DNA from: Synechococcus sp. CS-1329
GTDB taxonomy: Bacteria > Cyanobacteriota > Cyanobacteriia > PCC-6307 > Cyanobiaceae
DNA length: 64,000 nt
NCBI RefSeq assembly: GCF_025128055.1
Contig: NZ_JAHLYS010000032.1
Span: 35,099-99,098, forward strand
Reading direction: 5' to 3'
The notes under the pieces are model-generated. The model searched no databases and was not told the origin of the DNA. It saw only the letters and a list, made by a program, of their open reading frames with translations. Below, in pieces: positions 43,539 to 51,940 of this stretch. A program made the translations under genes and the position numbers. Numbering within the stretch: the first letter of the stretch is position 1; every line of letters begins with the position of its first letter.

Positions 43539-43961
43539 ATGACTCCTCCAACCAGTCCAGCGTCGAGCGGTCCTGATCCAGCCGCCGGAGTGATCCTGGC
43601 GCCGCGGCCCTGGCTGCCCCTGGGGATCCTTGCCCTGGGGCTGGCGCTGCTGCCCCTCCAGCGCCTCTGGGGTGGGGCAGCGATCGCCGCTGGGGTGGTG
43701 GGCCTGCTGGGGCTGTTCCTGCTGCTGCAGACCCTGCTGCTGCGCCTGCAGTTCAGCGACGAGGCCCTGCTGGTGTGGAGCCGCTCCAGGCTGCTGCGCC
43801 GCTTCCCTTACAGCGACTGGCTCGGCTGGACCGTGTTCTGGGGCCCCCTGCCGGTGCTGTTTTATTTCCGTGAACGCCAGAGTCCCCACCTGCTGCCGGT
43901 GATCTTTGATGCCACCGCCCTGCGTCAACAGCTGGAGCTCCACCTCAGCGCCCTGCCATGA
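43539..43961 (+). CDS. DUF3119-like membrane protein
   Basis: 140-aa protein with two adjacent hydrophobic helices (about 21-65) followed by a beta-rich soluble part (RSRLLRRFPYSDWLGWTVFW and LPVLFYFRERQSPHLLPVIF). This matches the cyanobacterial DUF3119 family, typically found between mlaE and DUF3086, as here. Function unknown; context suggests envelope lipid metabolism. The stop overlaps the next gene by 4 nt. Confidence 0.8.
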   Translation: MTPPTSPASSGPDPAAGVILAPRPWLPLGILALGLALLPLQRLWGGAAIAAGVVGLLGLFLLLQTLLLRLQFSDEALLVWSRSRLLRRFPYSDWLGWTVFWGPLPVLFYFRERQSPHLLPVIFDATALRQQLELHLSALP

Positions 43962-44920
43962 GCGACACCACACCCCCCACTGAACCCAGCCCCGAGCCCC
44001 AGACCGAGCCGCCAGCTCGCGAGGAGCTGCTGGAGCTGGCTCTCCTCGACCTGCGGGAGCGCCGGGCGACGCTGCTGGGCGAGATCAAGGTCCTGGAGCA
44101 GCGGCGGCAGCAGCTGGACGCCGATCTCAACGGCAGCCCCAGCGGCCGCGCCGATGGCATCGCCCGCCGGCTCAAGGGCTTCCAGGACTACCTGGTGGTG
44201 GCCCTGCAGGACCTGGCCAGCCAGGCGGAGCTGATGGACCTGGTGGTGCAGCCCCTGCAGCTGCAGCCCTCCCCCCTGGACACGGCCCCCGCAGTTTCGG
44301 CGGCGGCAGCGGCTGCTGGGGCCGGTGTTCAGCAGATCCCACCGGCCGGTGTTCAGCAGATCCCACCGGCGGCGGCGGGCCAGTTCAGCCAGGACGCGGA
44401 GCTGATCCGCGATCGCCTCTCCAGCTTCCAGGGCCAGCCCGATTTTTATGCCGATCCCTGGAAGCTGCGCCGCAGCCTGGAGCCCACCGCCGCCGCCCTG
44501 CTCGACGACTGGTTCCTCAGCCAGGGCGGGCGGGGGGCCCAGGCCAGCAGCGGCAGCCGCAACCGCAATGCCCTGATCACCGCTGGAGCCGTGGCGATCC
44601 TGGGCGACCTCTACGGCGAACGCTTCCAGACCCTGGTGCTGGCCGGCGAGCCCGAGCGGCTCGGGGAGTGGCGCCGCGGCCTGCAGGATTGCCTGGGCCT
44701 GGCCCGGGAAGACTTCGGCCCCAACAGCGGCATCGTGCTGTTCGAGCGGCCCGATGCCCTGATCGAGCGCGCCGACCGGCTGGAGGAGCGCGGCGAGCTG
44801 CCCTTCATCGTCGTGGATGCCGCCGAACAGGTGGTCGACATCCCGGTGCTGCAGTTCCCCCTCTGGCTGGCCTTCGCCGCCACCGCCAACGAGCTGGCCC
44901 TGGAGCAGGACCTGTCATGA
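43958..44920 (+). CDS. DUF3086 family protein
   Basis: 320-aa soluble protein. A Pro/Glu-rich N-terminus leads into a coiled coil (about 25-60, LLDLRERRATLLGEIKVLEQ), a low-complexity Ala-rich linker holding an exact duplication (GVQQIPPA twice), and a conserved C-terminal domain of about 180 residues starting near QPDFYADPWKLRRSL. Conserved in cyanobacteria with no assigned function; always near mlaE and plsY in my recollection. The linker is followed by plsY with a 4-nt overlap. Confidence 0.8.
   Translation: MSDTTPPTEPSPEPQTEPPAREELLELALLDLRERRATLLGEIKVLEQRRQQLDADLNGSPSGRADGIARRLKGFQDYLVVALQDLASQAELMDLVVQPLQLQPSPLDTAPAVSAAAAAAGAGVQQIPPAGVQQIPPAAAGQFSQDAELIRDRLSSFQGQPDFYADPWKLRRSLEPTAAALLDDWFLSQGGRGAQASSGSRNRNALITAGAVAILGDLYGERFQTLVLAGEPERLGEWRRGLQDCLGLAREDFGPNSGIVLFERPDALIERADRLEERGELPFIVVDAAEQVVDIPVLQFPLWLAFAATANELALEQDLS
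44321..44368. repeat. 24-bp in-frame tandem duplication
   Basis: Two identical 24-bp units (44321-44344 and 44345-44368) encode the repeated GVQQIPPA in the linker of the DUF3086 protein. The exact identity suggests a recent slippage or recombination event. Confidence 0.95.
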
Positions 44921-45564
44921 GCCAGATGCTCCTGCCCCTGCTGGTGCTGACGGCGGGATACCTGCTGGGCTCGCTGCCCACGGGCTGGCTGGCGGGCCGC
45001 TGGCTGGCCGGCATCGACCTGCGCCAGCTGGGCTCCGGCTCCACCGGGGCCACGAACGTGCTGCGTCAGCTGGGCAAGGGCCCCGCCCTGGTGGTGTTCC
45101 TGGTGGATGTGCTCAAGGGCAGCACCGCGGTGCTGCTGGCCAAGGCCCTGCTGCAGCCCAGCGGCTTCACCCCACTCACCGACTGGTGGGTGGTGGGGGC
45201 CGGTCTGGCAGCCCTGGCGGGTCACATCTGGCCGGTGTGGCTGGGCGGCAAAGGGGGCAAGGCCGTGGCCACGGGGCTGGGCATGCTGCTGGGCCTGGTG
45301 CCGGCGGTGGGCCTGGCCTGCTTCGGCACCTTTCTGGCCTGCCTCACCATCAGCCGCATCGTCTCGCTCTCCAGCATCGTGGCGGCCCTGAGCCTGCCGC
45401 TGCTGATGCTGGGGGCCTTCGCCGGAGCCGGCACCGGCCTGCGGCCCGCCTACCTGGCCCTGGCGGTGCTCACCACCGTGCTGGTGGTGTGGAGGCACCG
45501 CAGCAACCTCAAGCGGCTGCTGGCTGGCGAGGAGCCGCGCCTGGGGCAGAAGCAGAAGGCCTGA
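44917..45564 (+). CDS. plsY: Glycerol-3-phosphate acyltransferase PlsY
   Basis: Membrane enzyme that makes lysophosphatidate from acyl-phosphate and glycerol-3-phosphate (215 aa). Three conserved motifs are present: GSLPTGWLAGR, the GSGSTGATNVLRQLGKGPA segment, and HIWPVWLGGKGGKAVATGLG. It is the end of the mlaE-DUF3119-DUF3086-plsY operon, which groups lipid synthesis with lipid transport. Confidence 0.95.
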   Translation: MSQMLLPLLVLTAGYLLGSLPTGWLAGRWLAGIDLRQLGSGSTGATNVLRQLGKGPALVVFLVDVLKGSTAVLLAKALLQPSGFTPLTDWWVVGAGLAALAGHIWPVWLGGKGGKAVATGLGMLLGLVPAVGLACFGTFLACLTISRIVSLSSIVAALSLPLLMLGAFAGAGTGLRPAYLALAVLTTVLVVWRHRSNLKRLLAGEEPRLGQKQKA

Positions 45565-45570
45565 GAACGC

Positions 45571-46362
45571 CTAGCCGGCGTTCAGCGCCCGGCTGCGCTC
45601 TGCCGCGGCCAGCACCGCCTCGATCAGGGCACTGCGCACGCCCGCCTGCTCCAGCTGCCGCAGGGCCGCGATCGTGGTGCCGGCCGGACTGGCCACCATG
45701 TCCTTGAGCTGAGCGGGGTGCAGGCCCTGCTCCTGCAGCAGCTTGATCGACCCCTTCATCATTCCCAGGGCCAGCTCCAGGGCCAGCGGCCGGGGCAGGC
45801 CGGCAGCCACGCCACCATCGGCGAGCGCCTCCAGCAGCACCGCCGCCAGGGCGGGGCCGGAGGAGGCCACAGCCAGCAGGCCATCCAGCTGGGCCTCGGG
45901 CAACTCCTTGACCACACCGACGCGGGCGAAGAGATCCAGCACCCACTGGCGCTGCTGGGCCGGCAGGTCGTCGCCCCAGGCCAGCCCGGTGATGCCCGCA
46001 CCCACCAGGCAGGGGGTGTTGGGCACGGTCCGCACGCAGCGCCAGCCCGGGAACGAGCGCTGCAGCCGCTCCAGGCTCACTCCGGCCAGCACTGAAATCA
46101 GCAGGGGGGGATCGCTCCCAGGCACTGGTGCCGGCGCACCCGCAGAAACCTTGTCGAGGAGCTGGGGCTTCACCGCCAGCAACACCACGGGGGCCGCCCA
46201 GGCGGGGGCCGCATCCAGACCCACAGCCACTCCGAGCTCGGCCTGCAGACGGCGGGCCGACTCCTCGCTGGCCACCACCGCCTGCACCTGATCACGGGCG
46301 ATCGCCCCCTGATCCAGCAGCGGCAGCACAAGGGCCCGGGCCATGCGACCCAGGCCGATCAC
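45571..46362 (-). CDS. proC: Pyrroline-5-carboxylate reductase
   Basis: NAD(P)H-dependent last step of proline synthesis. From a GTG at 46362 the product has 263 aa and begins (V)IGLGRM, which removes part of the first beta strand of the Rossmann fold. Extending the frame gives RLGVIGLGRM, as the family needs, but the only candidate start there is a CTG at 46383 that overlaps the sepF stop (CTGA). The true start is therefore probably CTG; coordinates here use the GTG. Other motifs are VKPQLLD, VRTVPNTPCLVGAGITGL and the C-terminal KDMVASPAGTTIAALRQLE. Confidence 0.92.
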   Translation of the reverse strand: MIGLGRMARALVLPLLDQGAIARDQVQAVVASEESARRLQAELGVAVGLDAAPAWAAPVVLLAVKPQLLDKVSAGAPAPVPGSDPPLLISVLAGVSLERLQRSFPGWRCVRTVPNTPCLVGAGITGLAWGDDLPAQQRQWVLDLFARVGVVKELPEAQLDGLLAVASSGPALAAVLLEALADGGVAAGLPRPLALELALGMMKGSIKLLQEQGLHPAQLKDMVASPAGTTIAALRQLEQAGVRSALIEAVLAAAERSRALNAG

Positions 46363-46379
46363 ACCAAGACGGGAGGGGT

Positions 46380-46979
46380 TCAGAGGCTGAAGCCAGTGGC
46401 GGAATCCTGGCGGCCCCAGGCCGGGCTGGGGGCCGCTGGATCGCTCTCGTCGGAAGCGGGCTCGCGGCTGGAGACGATCGTGGGCGACGAGGCCTCTTCA
46501 CCGCTGGCGGTGGTGACCGTGACACAGCTGGGAGCGAACAGGAAAATGCTCTCGCCCACCCGCTCCTGGTGGCCATCGATGGCGAAGGTACCGCCCGCCA
46601 CGAAATCCACCGCCCGCTGGGCCTGATCCGGCTCCATCATCGTGAGGTTGAGGATCACGGTCTTGCGGTCCCGCAGGGCCTGGATCGCCCGGGGCATCTC
46701 GTCGAAGCTCCTCGGCTCCATCAAGGTGACCTCCGCCGCGGTGGAGGACAGCCCCGGCATGCCGATGACGTTGCTCGAGGAGCCCACGGAGCCGAAGGGG
46801 TCGTCGCTGCTGAAGTCGCTGGTCAGGGCGAGGGCACTGCCACTGGAGAGGGCCGGGTGGCTGGAAGATGCCGTGCTGGCTGGCGTCTCGCCGGGGTCGT
46901 AGTCCAGCTCGTCGTCGTAGTCACCCTCGAGGTAGTCGTCTCCGGAGACAACGGCACGCAGACGGGAGAACAACGACAC
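46380..46979 (-). CDS. sepF: Cell-division protein SepF
   Basis: FtsZ-binding, membrane-anchoring division protein (199 aa, GTG start). The N-terminal amphipathic helix is [13 protein letters not shown], followed by an acidic Ser-rich linker and the conserved core (about 80-155: [47 protein letters not shown]). The C-terminal tail is unusually long and Ser/Glu-rich. It follows pipY in a minus-strand run and has its own promoter-like sequence upstream. Confidence 0.94.
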   Translation of the reverse strand: MSLFSRLRAVVSGDDYLEGDYDDELDYDPGETPASTASSSHPALSSGSALALTSDFSSDDPFGSVGSSSNVIGMPGLSSTAAEVTLMEPRSFDEMPRAIQALRDRKTVILNLTMMEPDQAQRAVDFVAGGTFAIDGHQERVGESIFLFAPSCVTVTTASGEEASSPTIVSSREPASDESDPAAPSPAWGRQDSATGFSL

Positions 46980-47007
46980 CGTGAGGCCCTGTGGATGGAG
47001 ATGTACT

Positions 47008-47036
47008 TACTTAGCGTCCCACGCCTTTGGTTGCAA
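47008..47036 (-). promoter_or_regulatory. Possible sigma-70-type promoter for sepF
   Basis: On the minus strand, TTGCAA (47031-47036) and TAAGTA (47008-47013) are separated by exactly 17 bp, with the sepF GTG about 30 nt downstream. The -10 element is only a partial match, so this is a suggestion. Confidence 0.35.
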
Positions 47037-47073
47037 CTGGACACAACCTCGATACCGATTTCCGAAACAGAGT

Positions 47074-47721
47074 TCAGGCCCTCGGGCCGAACAGGGCAGA
47101 GCCGATCCGCACCCAGGTGCTGCCCGCCCGCACCGCCTCTGGCCAGTCGTTGCTCATGCCCATCGAGAGCTCCGCGAGGCCCAGGGACGCCGCCAGCGCC
47201 GCGCAGTCGCGGAAGAGGCTGAAGCGTTGATCAGCCTCCAGCCCCAGGGGCGCGATCGTCATCAGACCCACGGGCCGCAGGGGCTCCAGCGCCAGCAGGC
47301 GGGGCCAGAGCCGCTCCAGCTCCAGGGGCTCGAATCCCGCCTTGCCGGGGTCGGGCCGCAGTTTCACCTGAAAGAACAGCCGGGGGCTGAGCTGCTCCTC
47401 AGCGGCGATGCGCTGCAAGCGCTCGGCCAGGGAGAAGCGATCGACGGAATGGATCGTGCCGAAATGACGCAGCACCCCCCGGGCCTTGTTGGCCTGCAGC
47501 TGGCCGATGAAATGCCAGTCGAGCGGTTCGAGATCGGCCAGATCATCCTGTTTGGCCTGGGCCTCCTGCAGGCGGCTCTCGCCGAAACTGCGCAGCCCCA
47601 GGCCCACCGCCTCCCGCAGACGGGCCGCCGGCTGCCCCTTGCTGACCGCCAGCAGGCGGGCCCGGGGCGGCAGCTGCCCCTGCAGGGCCTGCAGCCGCCG
47701 GGCGAGGCCATCAGCGGACAT
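47074..47721 (-). CDS. pipY: PLP homeostasis protein PipY (YggS/PROSC family)
   Basis: Pyridoxal-phosphate-binding protein without known catalytic activity that controls free PLP and amino-acid balance (215 aa). The PLP-lysine is in LLAVSKGQPAARL, and WHFIGQLQANKAR, IHSVDRF and MGMSNDWPEAVRAGSTWVRI are the family motifs. Directly downstream of pipX, as in other cyanobacteria where the two are co-expressed. Start chosen at MSADGLARRL (ATG, 47721). Confidence 0.94.
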   Translation of the reverse strand: MSADGLARRLQALQGQLPPRARLLAVSKGQPAARLREAVGLGLRSFGESRLQEAQAKQDDLADLEPLDWHFIGQLQANKARGVLRHFGTIHSVDRFSLAERLQRIAAEEQLSPRLFFQVKLRPDPGKAGFEPLELERLWPRLLALEPLRPVGLMTIAPLGLEADQRFSLFRDCAALAASLGLAELSMGMSNDWPEAVRAGSTWVRIGSALFGPRA

Positions 47722-47736
47722 GGCAGTGATCACAGC

Positions 47737-48015
47737 TCAGATGAAGGTCTGATCGAAGAGCTGGCGCCAGCGGGGCAGCTGGGCACTGCCGTCGCGCCGG
47801 GCCCGGGCCAGGTTCTGCTCCGCCACATGGCGGGCATCCATCAGCGGAATCACTTCAAACTGGGCCCCGCGTGGCTGCAGGGTCACCAGAAAGAACATCC
47901 GCTGGGCGTAGAGGGTGGCGAACAGATCACGACCTTCACCCGCTGGTGCCACCCGGTAGAGCAGACCAAATGTCGGATGGTTGAGATAACGCTCTGTGGT
48001 GGCGTCGACGCTCAC
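47737..48015 (-). CDS. pipX: PII-interacting protein X, NtcA co-activator
   Basis: 92-aa Tudor-like protein that binds either the PII protein or the nitrogen regulator NtcA, linking 2-oxoglutarate and ADP/ATP status to transcription. The family start YLNHPTFGLLYRV and the segment LFATLYAQRMFFLVTL are clear, with the two C-terminal helices (MDARHVAEQNLARARRDG). I chose the GTG at 48015; a TTG at 48027 is possible. It lies 15 bp before pipY and 22 bp after the EcfT-like gene. Confidence 0.94.
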   Translation of the reverse strand: MSVDATTERYLNHPTFGLLYRVAPAGEGRDLFATLYAQRMFFLVTLQPRGAQFEVIPLMDARHVAEQNLARARRDGSAQLPRWRQLFDQTFI

Positions 48016-48037
48016 TAGCGGCTGCAATGGCTACCAA

Positions 48038-48970
48038 TTACAGCGCACCGTACTGCCAGCGCAGCCCAAGAAACAGAAAAAGTGCGCCGGCCGCCGCAAG
48101 ATTCAGCCAACGGGCCGCCTGCCGGGCCAGGCGCATCTGGGCCGGAGGCACCCAGTGCCCCCCGCGGGCCATCAGCGCTTCGGCCCCCTGCTCCGAGCGC
48201 AGCAGCAGGTTGGCGAGCAGCCGCTCCGCCACCGAGAGCATCAGGCCGAGCCCACCCTTCCAGCCCAGGCTTTTGATGTTCACGGCCCGGGTGGCGATGG
48301 AGCGCAGCAGGTTCTGGAACTCCTCCTGCACCAGCGGCAGGAAGCGCAGGGAGAGCAGCAGCGTGAAGCCCAGCCGCTCCACCGGCAGCCCCAGAGCACC
48401 GAGCGGCGTGATCACCCAGCTCAGGGCCCACACCAGTTCCTCCGGCGGGGTGGAGAGCAGCAGCAGGTTGGCGCTGTGCAGCAGGGTGAACAGCAGCGTG
48501 GCGCTGTTCAGGCCCAGTTCGGCGGAGCGGCGATTCACCACCAGCGGCCCGACCGGCAGGGGTCCGAGCTGGATGGGCCCCCAGCGCAGCACTTCCCAGC
48601 GCAGGCCGAGGCGCTGGGGCGCTGGCTGGCCGGCGGGGGCCGGGGCCAGCAGCAGCTCCTGCGGGGAGCGCATGACGCTGGCGGAGGCCACCACCCTCAC
48701 CGGCACCAGCGAGGCCAGCAGGCCCACCAGCAGCGAGAGGGCCAGCAGCAGCGGCAGATTGCGCTGCCACAGGCGCCAGGGCAGACCACAGACGGCCGTG
48801 ATCAGCAGCAGCAGAGCCACCAGAGACAGACGCCACCCGGGTCCGGCCAGCACCGGGGTGGCCAGGAAGGCCAGGGTCCAGCCCAGCTTGAGGCGGGCAT
48901 CGAGCCGGCGCAGCCAGCCCCGCTGACCGTCGACGTACTGGCCGATGGGCAGCTGACGCAGCCAGTCCAT
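48038..48970 (-). CDS. Energy-coupling factor transporter transmembrane protein (EcfT/CbiQ)
   Basis: T-component of an ECF-type vitamin or metal importer (310 aa). It starts MDWLRQLPIGQYVDGQRGWL, with LDARLKLGWTLAFLATPVLA in the first helix. The two Ala-Arg-Gly-type coupling motifs that dock on the ATPases are near the end (LLRSIATRAVNIKSLG and LRSEQGAEALMARGG). The S component and ATPases are not in the window, so the substrate is unknown; stand-alone EcfT genes next to der and pipX look typical of this lineage. Confidence 0.88.
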   Translation of the reverse strand: MDWLRQLPIGQYVDGQRGWLRRLDARLKLGWTLAFLATPVLAGPGWRLSLVALLLLITAVCGLPWRLWQRNLPLLLALSLLVGLLASLVPVRVVASASVMRSPQELLLAPAPAGQPAPQRLGLRWEVLRWGPIQLGPLPVGPLVVNRRSAELGLNSATLLFTLLHSANLLLLSTPPEELVWALSWVITPLGALGLPVERLGFTLLLSLRFLPLVQEEFQNLLRSIATRAVNIKSLGWKGGLGLMLSVAERLLANLLLRSEQGAEALMARGGHWVPPAQMRLARQAARWLNLAAAGALFLFLGLRWQYGAL

Positions 48971-48998
48971 CAGGGGCGCACCATCGAGAGGCCGGGCA

Positions 48999-50366
48999 TC
49001 AGGAGGCTGAGCGGCTCTGCTGCCGGGACAGTTCCTTCTCGGCGTCGCGCTGCTGCTTGCCGCGCCAGAACAACCGGATCGGTGAGCCATCGAAGCCCAG
49101 ACCTTCGCGGATCTGGCGCTCCACATAGCGGCGGTAGGTTTCGCCGAACAGCTTCGGGTCGTTGACGAACAGGGTGAAACTGGGGGGGCGGGTCGCCACC
49201 TGGGTGCCGTAGTAGATGCGGCCCTGGCGGCCACCGCGGCTGGTGGGGGGCGAACGCCAGCTCACCGCCTCCTGCAGCACCTCATTCACCACCGAGGTGG
49301 TGACCCGGCGGCGGTGCTGCTCCACCGCCAGCAGCGCCGAGGCGAAGATGCTCTCCACCCGCTGGCCGGTGAGGGCGGAGGTGAACAGCATCGGCGCCCA
49401 GTCGAGGAAGTAGAGCTTGGCGCGCAGCTCCTTCTCCATCGCCGCCATGGTGTGGCTGTCCTTTTCGATGGCGTCCCACTTGTTCACCACGATCACGCAG
49501 GCGCGGCCGTCCTCCTCGATGCGGCCGGCCACCCGCTGATCCTGTTCGGTGACGCCATCGAGGGCATCGATCACCATCACGCAGACATCGCTGCGCTCCA
49601 CCGCCTTGAAGCTGCGGGTGATGCCGAAGTATTCCGGGCCATAGCTGACGCTGCGGCGGCGGCGGATGCCGGCGGTGTCGAGCAGTTTCCAGGTTTTGCC
49701 TTCGCGCTCGATCGTGGTGTCGATCGTGTCGCGGGTGGTGCCGCGGATCGGGCTGACGATCGCCCGTGCTTCACCGCAGATGGAGTTGAGCAGGCTGGAT
49801 TTGCCCACGTTGGGGCGGCCGATGATCGCCAGCTGGATCGGCTCCTCCGTGTCCTCTTCGGGGGTGGTGGGCAGAAAGCCGATCACCTGATCGAGCAGAT
49901 CCCCGGTGCCGGCGCCGTGGATGGCTGAAACGGGATGGGGCTCCCCCAGACCCAGACCCCAGAAATCGGCCGCCATGGCCAGGCCCTGGTCCGGCGATTC
50001 GCACTTGTTCACCGCCAGCAGCACCGGCACCTTCTGACCGCGCAACCAGTCGGCGATCGATTGATCAGCCGCAGTGAGTCCCTGCTGGCCATCGACGATG
50101 ACCACCGCCACCGACGCTTCGGCCAGGGCCAGGTTGGCCTGCTCGCGGATCTCCGGCAGGAATTCACTGTCGTCATCGAAGACGAGGCCGCCGGTGTCCA
50201 CCACCCGAAAGCGCCGATCCCCCCAGAAGCCTTCCTGGTAGGTGCGATCACGGGTGACGCCGGGCTGATCGTGCACGATCGCCTCACGGCTGCGGCAGAG
50301 CCGATTCACCAGGGTGGATTTACCTACATTGGGCCGCCCAATGATGGCGACGACTGGAAGCGCCAA
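48999..50366 (-). CDS. der: Ribosome-assembly GTPase Der (EngA)
   Basis: Double-GTPase needed for 50S maturation (455 aa). The two G domains each have a GRPNVGKS(S/T) P-loop (about 10 and 185), with DTGG and DTAG switch regions and NKCE and NKWD G4 motifs. The KH-like C-terminal domain ends with [11 protein letters not shown]. It is the first gene of the minus-strand run that continues into ecfT, pipX, pipY, sepF and proC. Confidence 0.96.
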   Translation of the reverse strand: MALPVVAIIGRPNVGKSTLVNRLCRSREAIVHDQPGVTRDRTYQEGFWGDRRFRVVDTGGLVFDDDSEFLPEIREQANLALAEASVAVVIVDGQQGLTAADQSIADWLRGQKVPVLLAVNKCESPDQGLAMAADFWGLGLGEPHPVSAIHGAGTGDLLDQVIGFLPTTPEEDTEEPIQLAIIGRPNVGKSSLLNSICGEARAIVSPIRGTTRDTIDTTIEREGKTWKLLDTAGIRRRRSVSYGPEYFGITRSFKAVERSDVCVMVIDALDGVTEQDQRVAGRIEEDGRACVIVVNKWDAIEKDSHTMAAMEKELRAKLYFLDWAPMLFTSALTGQRVESIFASALLAVEQHRRRVTTSVVNEVLQEAVSWRSPPTSRGGRQGRIYYGTQVATRPPSFTLFVNDPKLFGETYRRYVERQIREGLGFDGSPIRLFWRGKQQRDAEKELSRQQSRSAS

Positions 50367-50424
50367 GAACTTTTATCTCAACAACGATGTCTTGCTTCAA
50401 CCCTACAGAGTGAAGCTGCTTCCA

Positions 50425-50916
50425 TCATCCGCCTTGATCCGCGGGCGACGTCGCCTGGCGGGGCTCCGGCAGCGGCCCCTCCTGCGGCAGCTCCTCGCCG
50501 CGGCTGGCCAGATCAGCCAGCAGCCAGCTCACGGCCGTGGCCCGGCGGGTGCGGCGCGGCACCAGCTCATCGATGCGGTAGCCAGCGAAGCCCAGCTGGG
50601 TTTTGAGCAGCTGCTTGTGCTCGGCGGGGATGGAGCGGGTGAGGCGCACGCTGGGGGGACGCTCAGCGATCAGCTCCGGCGCCTGGGGAAAGGCTTCGGC
50701 CCAGGCGGGCGGCGTGGAGGGCCCCGCCAGCCAGATCGCCCCCTGCTGCGGCTCGCCCTGCTGGGGCCCATAGCCCAGCCGGCGCCAGATCAGCTCACAG
50801 ACGCAACGATCGCTGAGACGGTCGTCGAGGATCATCATCAACAGGGCCCGGCTGAGCGGCTGGGGATCCGCTGCGCCCTGCGGCTGCGACGCTGACGACG
50901 CTGACGACGCTGACAT
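50425..50916 (-). CDS. DUF1823-like cyanobacterial protein
   Basis: 163-aa protein. The N-terminus has a Ser-Ala-Ser repeat from a 9-bp tandem repeat (SASSASSAS). The conserved part includes LDDRLSDRCVCELIWRRLGY, WAEAFPQAPELIAERPPSVR, LTRSIPAEHKQLLKTQLGFA and RRTRRATAVSWLLAD. From memory this matches the DUF1823 family shared by cyanobacteria and plants; function unknown. Its start codon overlaps that of the divergent dus gene, so the two must share or interleave promoters. Confidence 0.72.
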   Translation of the reverse strand: MSASSASSASQPQGAADPQPLSRALLMMILDDRLSDRCVCELIWRRLGYGPQQGEPQQGAIWLAGPSTPPAWAEAFPQAPELIAERPPSVRLTRSIPAEHKQLLKTQLGFAGYRIDELVPRRTRRATAVSWLLADLASRGEELPQEGPLPEPRQATSPADQGG

Positions 50917-51940
50917 GGTCATGGCTTCCAGCTCCCTCCACGATGCACCCCTGAGCCTGCCGGGTCGCGGCACGCCGAGGAGCCTGCGCTGCCGCGTGCT
51001 GCAGTCACCCCTGGCGGGGGTGAGCGACCGAATTTTTCGTGGCTTCGTGCGCCGCTGGGCGCCCGATGCCCTGCTCTTCACCGAGATGGTGAATGCCACC
51101 AGCCTGGAGCTGGGCCATGGCGGCGACAAGCTGGCGGGACTGGAGGCGGAGCGCGGCCCGATCGCCGTTCAGCTCTTCGACCACCGACCCCAGGCGATGG
51201 CGGAGGCCGCCCGGCGGGCCGAGGGGGCCGGTGCCTTCCTGATCGACATCAACATGGGCTGCCCGGTGCGCAAGATCGCCCGCAAGGGCGGCGGCAGTGG
51301 CCTGCTGCGCGACCCGGCCCTGGCCTGCCGCATCGTCGAGACCGTGAGTGGGGCTGTGTCGCTGCCGGTCACGGTCAAGACGCGGCTGGGCTGGTGCGGC
51401 GACTCCTCCGATCCGGTGGGCTTCGCCCTGGCCCTGCAGGGGGCCGGAGCCCAGGCCCTCACCCTGCATGGCCGCACCCGAGAGCAGGGCTTCACCGGTT
51501 CAGCCGACTGGGACGCCATCGCCCGGGTGAAGCGGGCCCTCTCCATTCCCCTGATCGCCAACGGCGACATCAGCGGCCCCGAGCAGGCCATCGCGTGCCT
51601 AGAGCGCACCGGCGCCGACGGCGTGATGGTGGGCCGGGGCACGCTGGGGGCCCCCTGGCTGGTGGGCCGCATCGATGCTGCCCTCAGCGGTCAGCCGATC
51701 CCGCCGCTGCCCGGCACCCCCGAGCGGCTGGCCCTGGCGCGGGAGCACCTGGAGGCCCTGGTGGCAGCCCGGGGCGAGCAGGGGCTGCTGATCGCCCGCA
51801 AACACCTGGGCTGGACCTGCCAGGGGTTTGCCGGCGCCGCCAGCCTGCGCCATCAGCTGATGCGCGCCCCCAGCCCTGAGGCGGCACTGGCGCTGCTAGC
51901 CGGGGCCGGGCAGACGCGCTTCTCGAAGTCGCAGGAGTAG
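50915..51940 (+). CDS. dus: tRNA-dihydrouridine synthase (Dus)
   Basis: FMN enzyme reducing uridines in the tRNA D-loop (341 aa). The first segment RVLQSPLAGVSDRIFR, the catalytic Cys in DINMGCPVRKIARKGGGSGL, Lys in VTVKTRLGW, LTLHGRTREQGF, and the FMN phosphate site IANGDISGP and VMVGRGTLGAPW are all visible. Closest to the DusB subgroup. Alternative start at the second ATG (50921). The last 88 bp overlap the convergent DUF4079 gene. Confidence 0.93.
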   Translation: MVMASSSLHDAPLSLPGRGTPRSLRCRVLQSPLAGVSDRIFRGFVRRWAPDALLFTEMVNATSLELGHGGDKLAGLEAERGPIAVQLFDHRPQAMAEAARRAEGAGAFLIDINMGCPVRKIARKGGGSGLLRDPALACRIVETVSGAVSLPVTVKTRLGWCGDSSDPVGFALALQGAGAQALTLHGRTREQGFTGSADWDAIARVKRALSIPLIANGDISGPEQAIACLERTGADGVMVGRGTLGAPWLVGRIDAALSGQPIPPLPGTPERLALAREHLEALVAARGEQGLLIARKHLGWTCQGFAGAASLRHQLMRAPSPEAALALLAGAGQTRFSKSQE

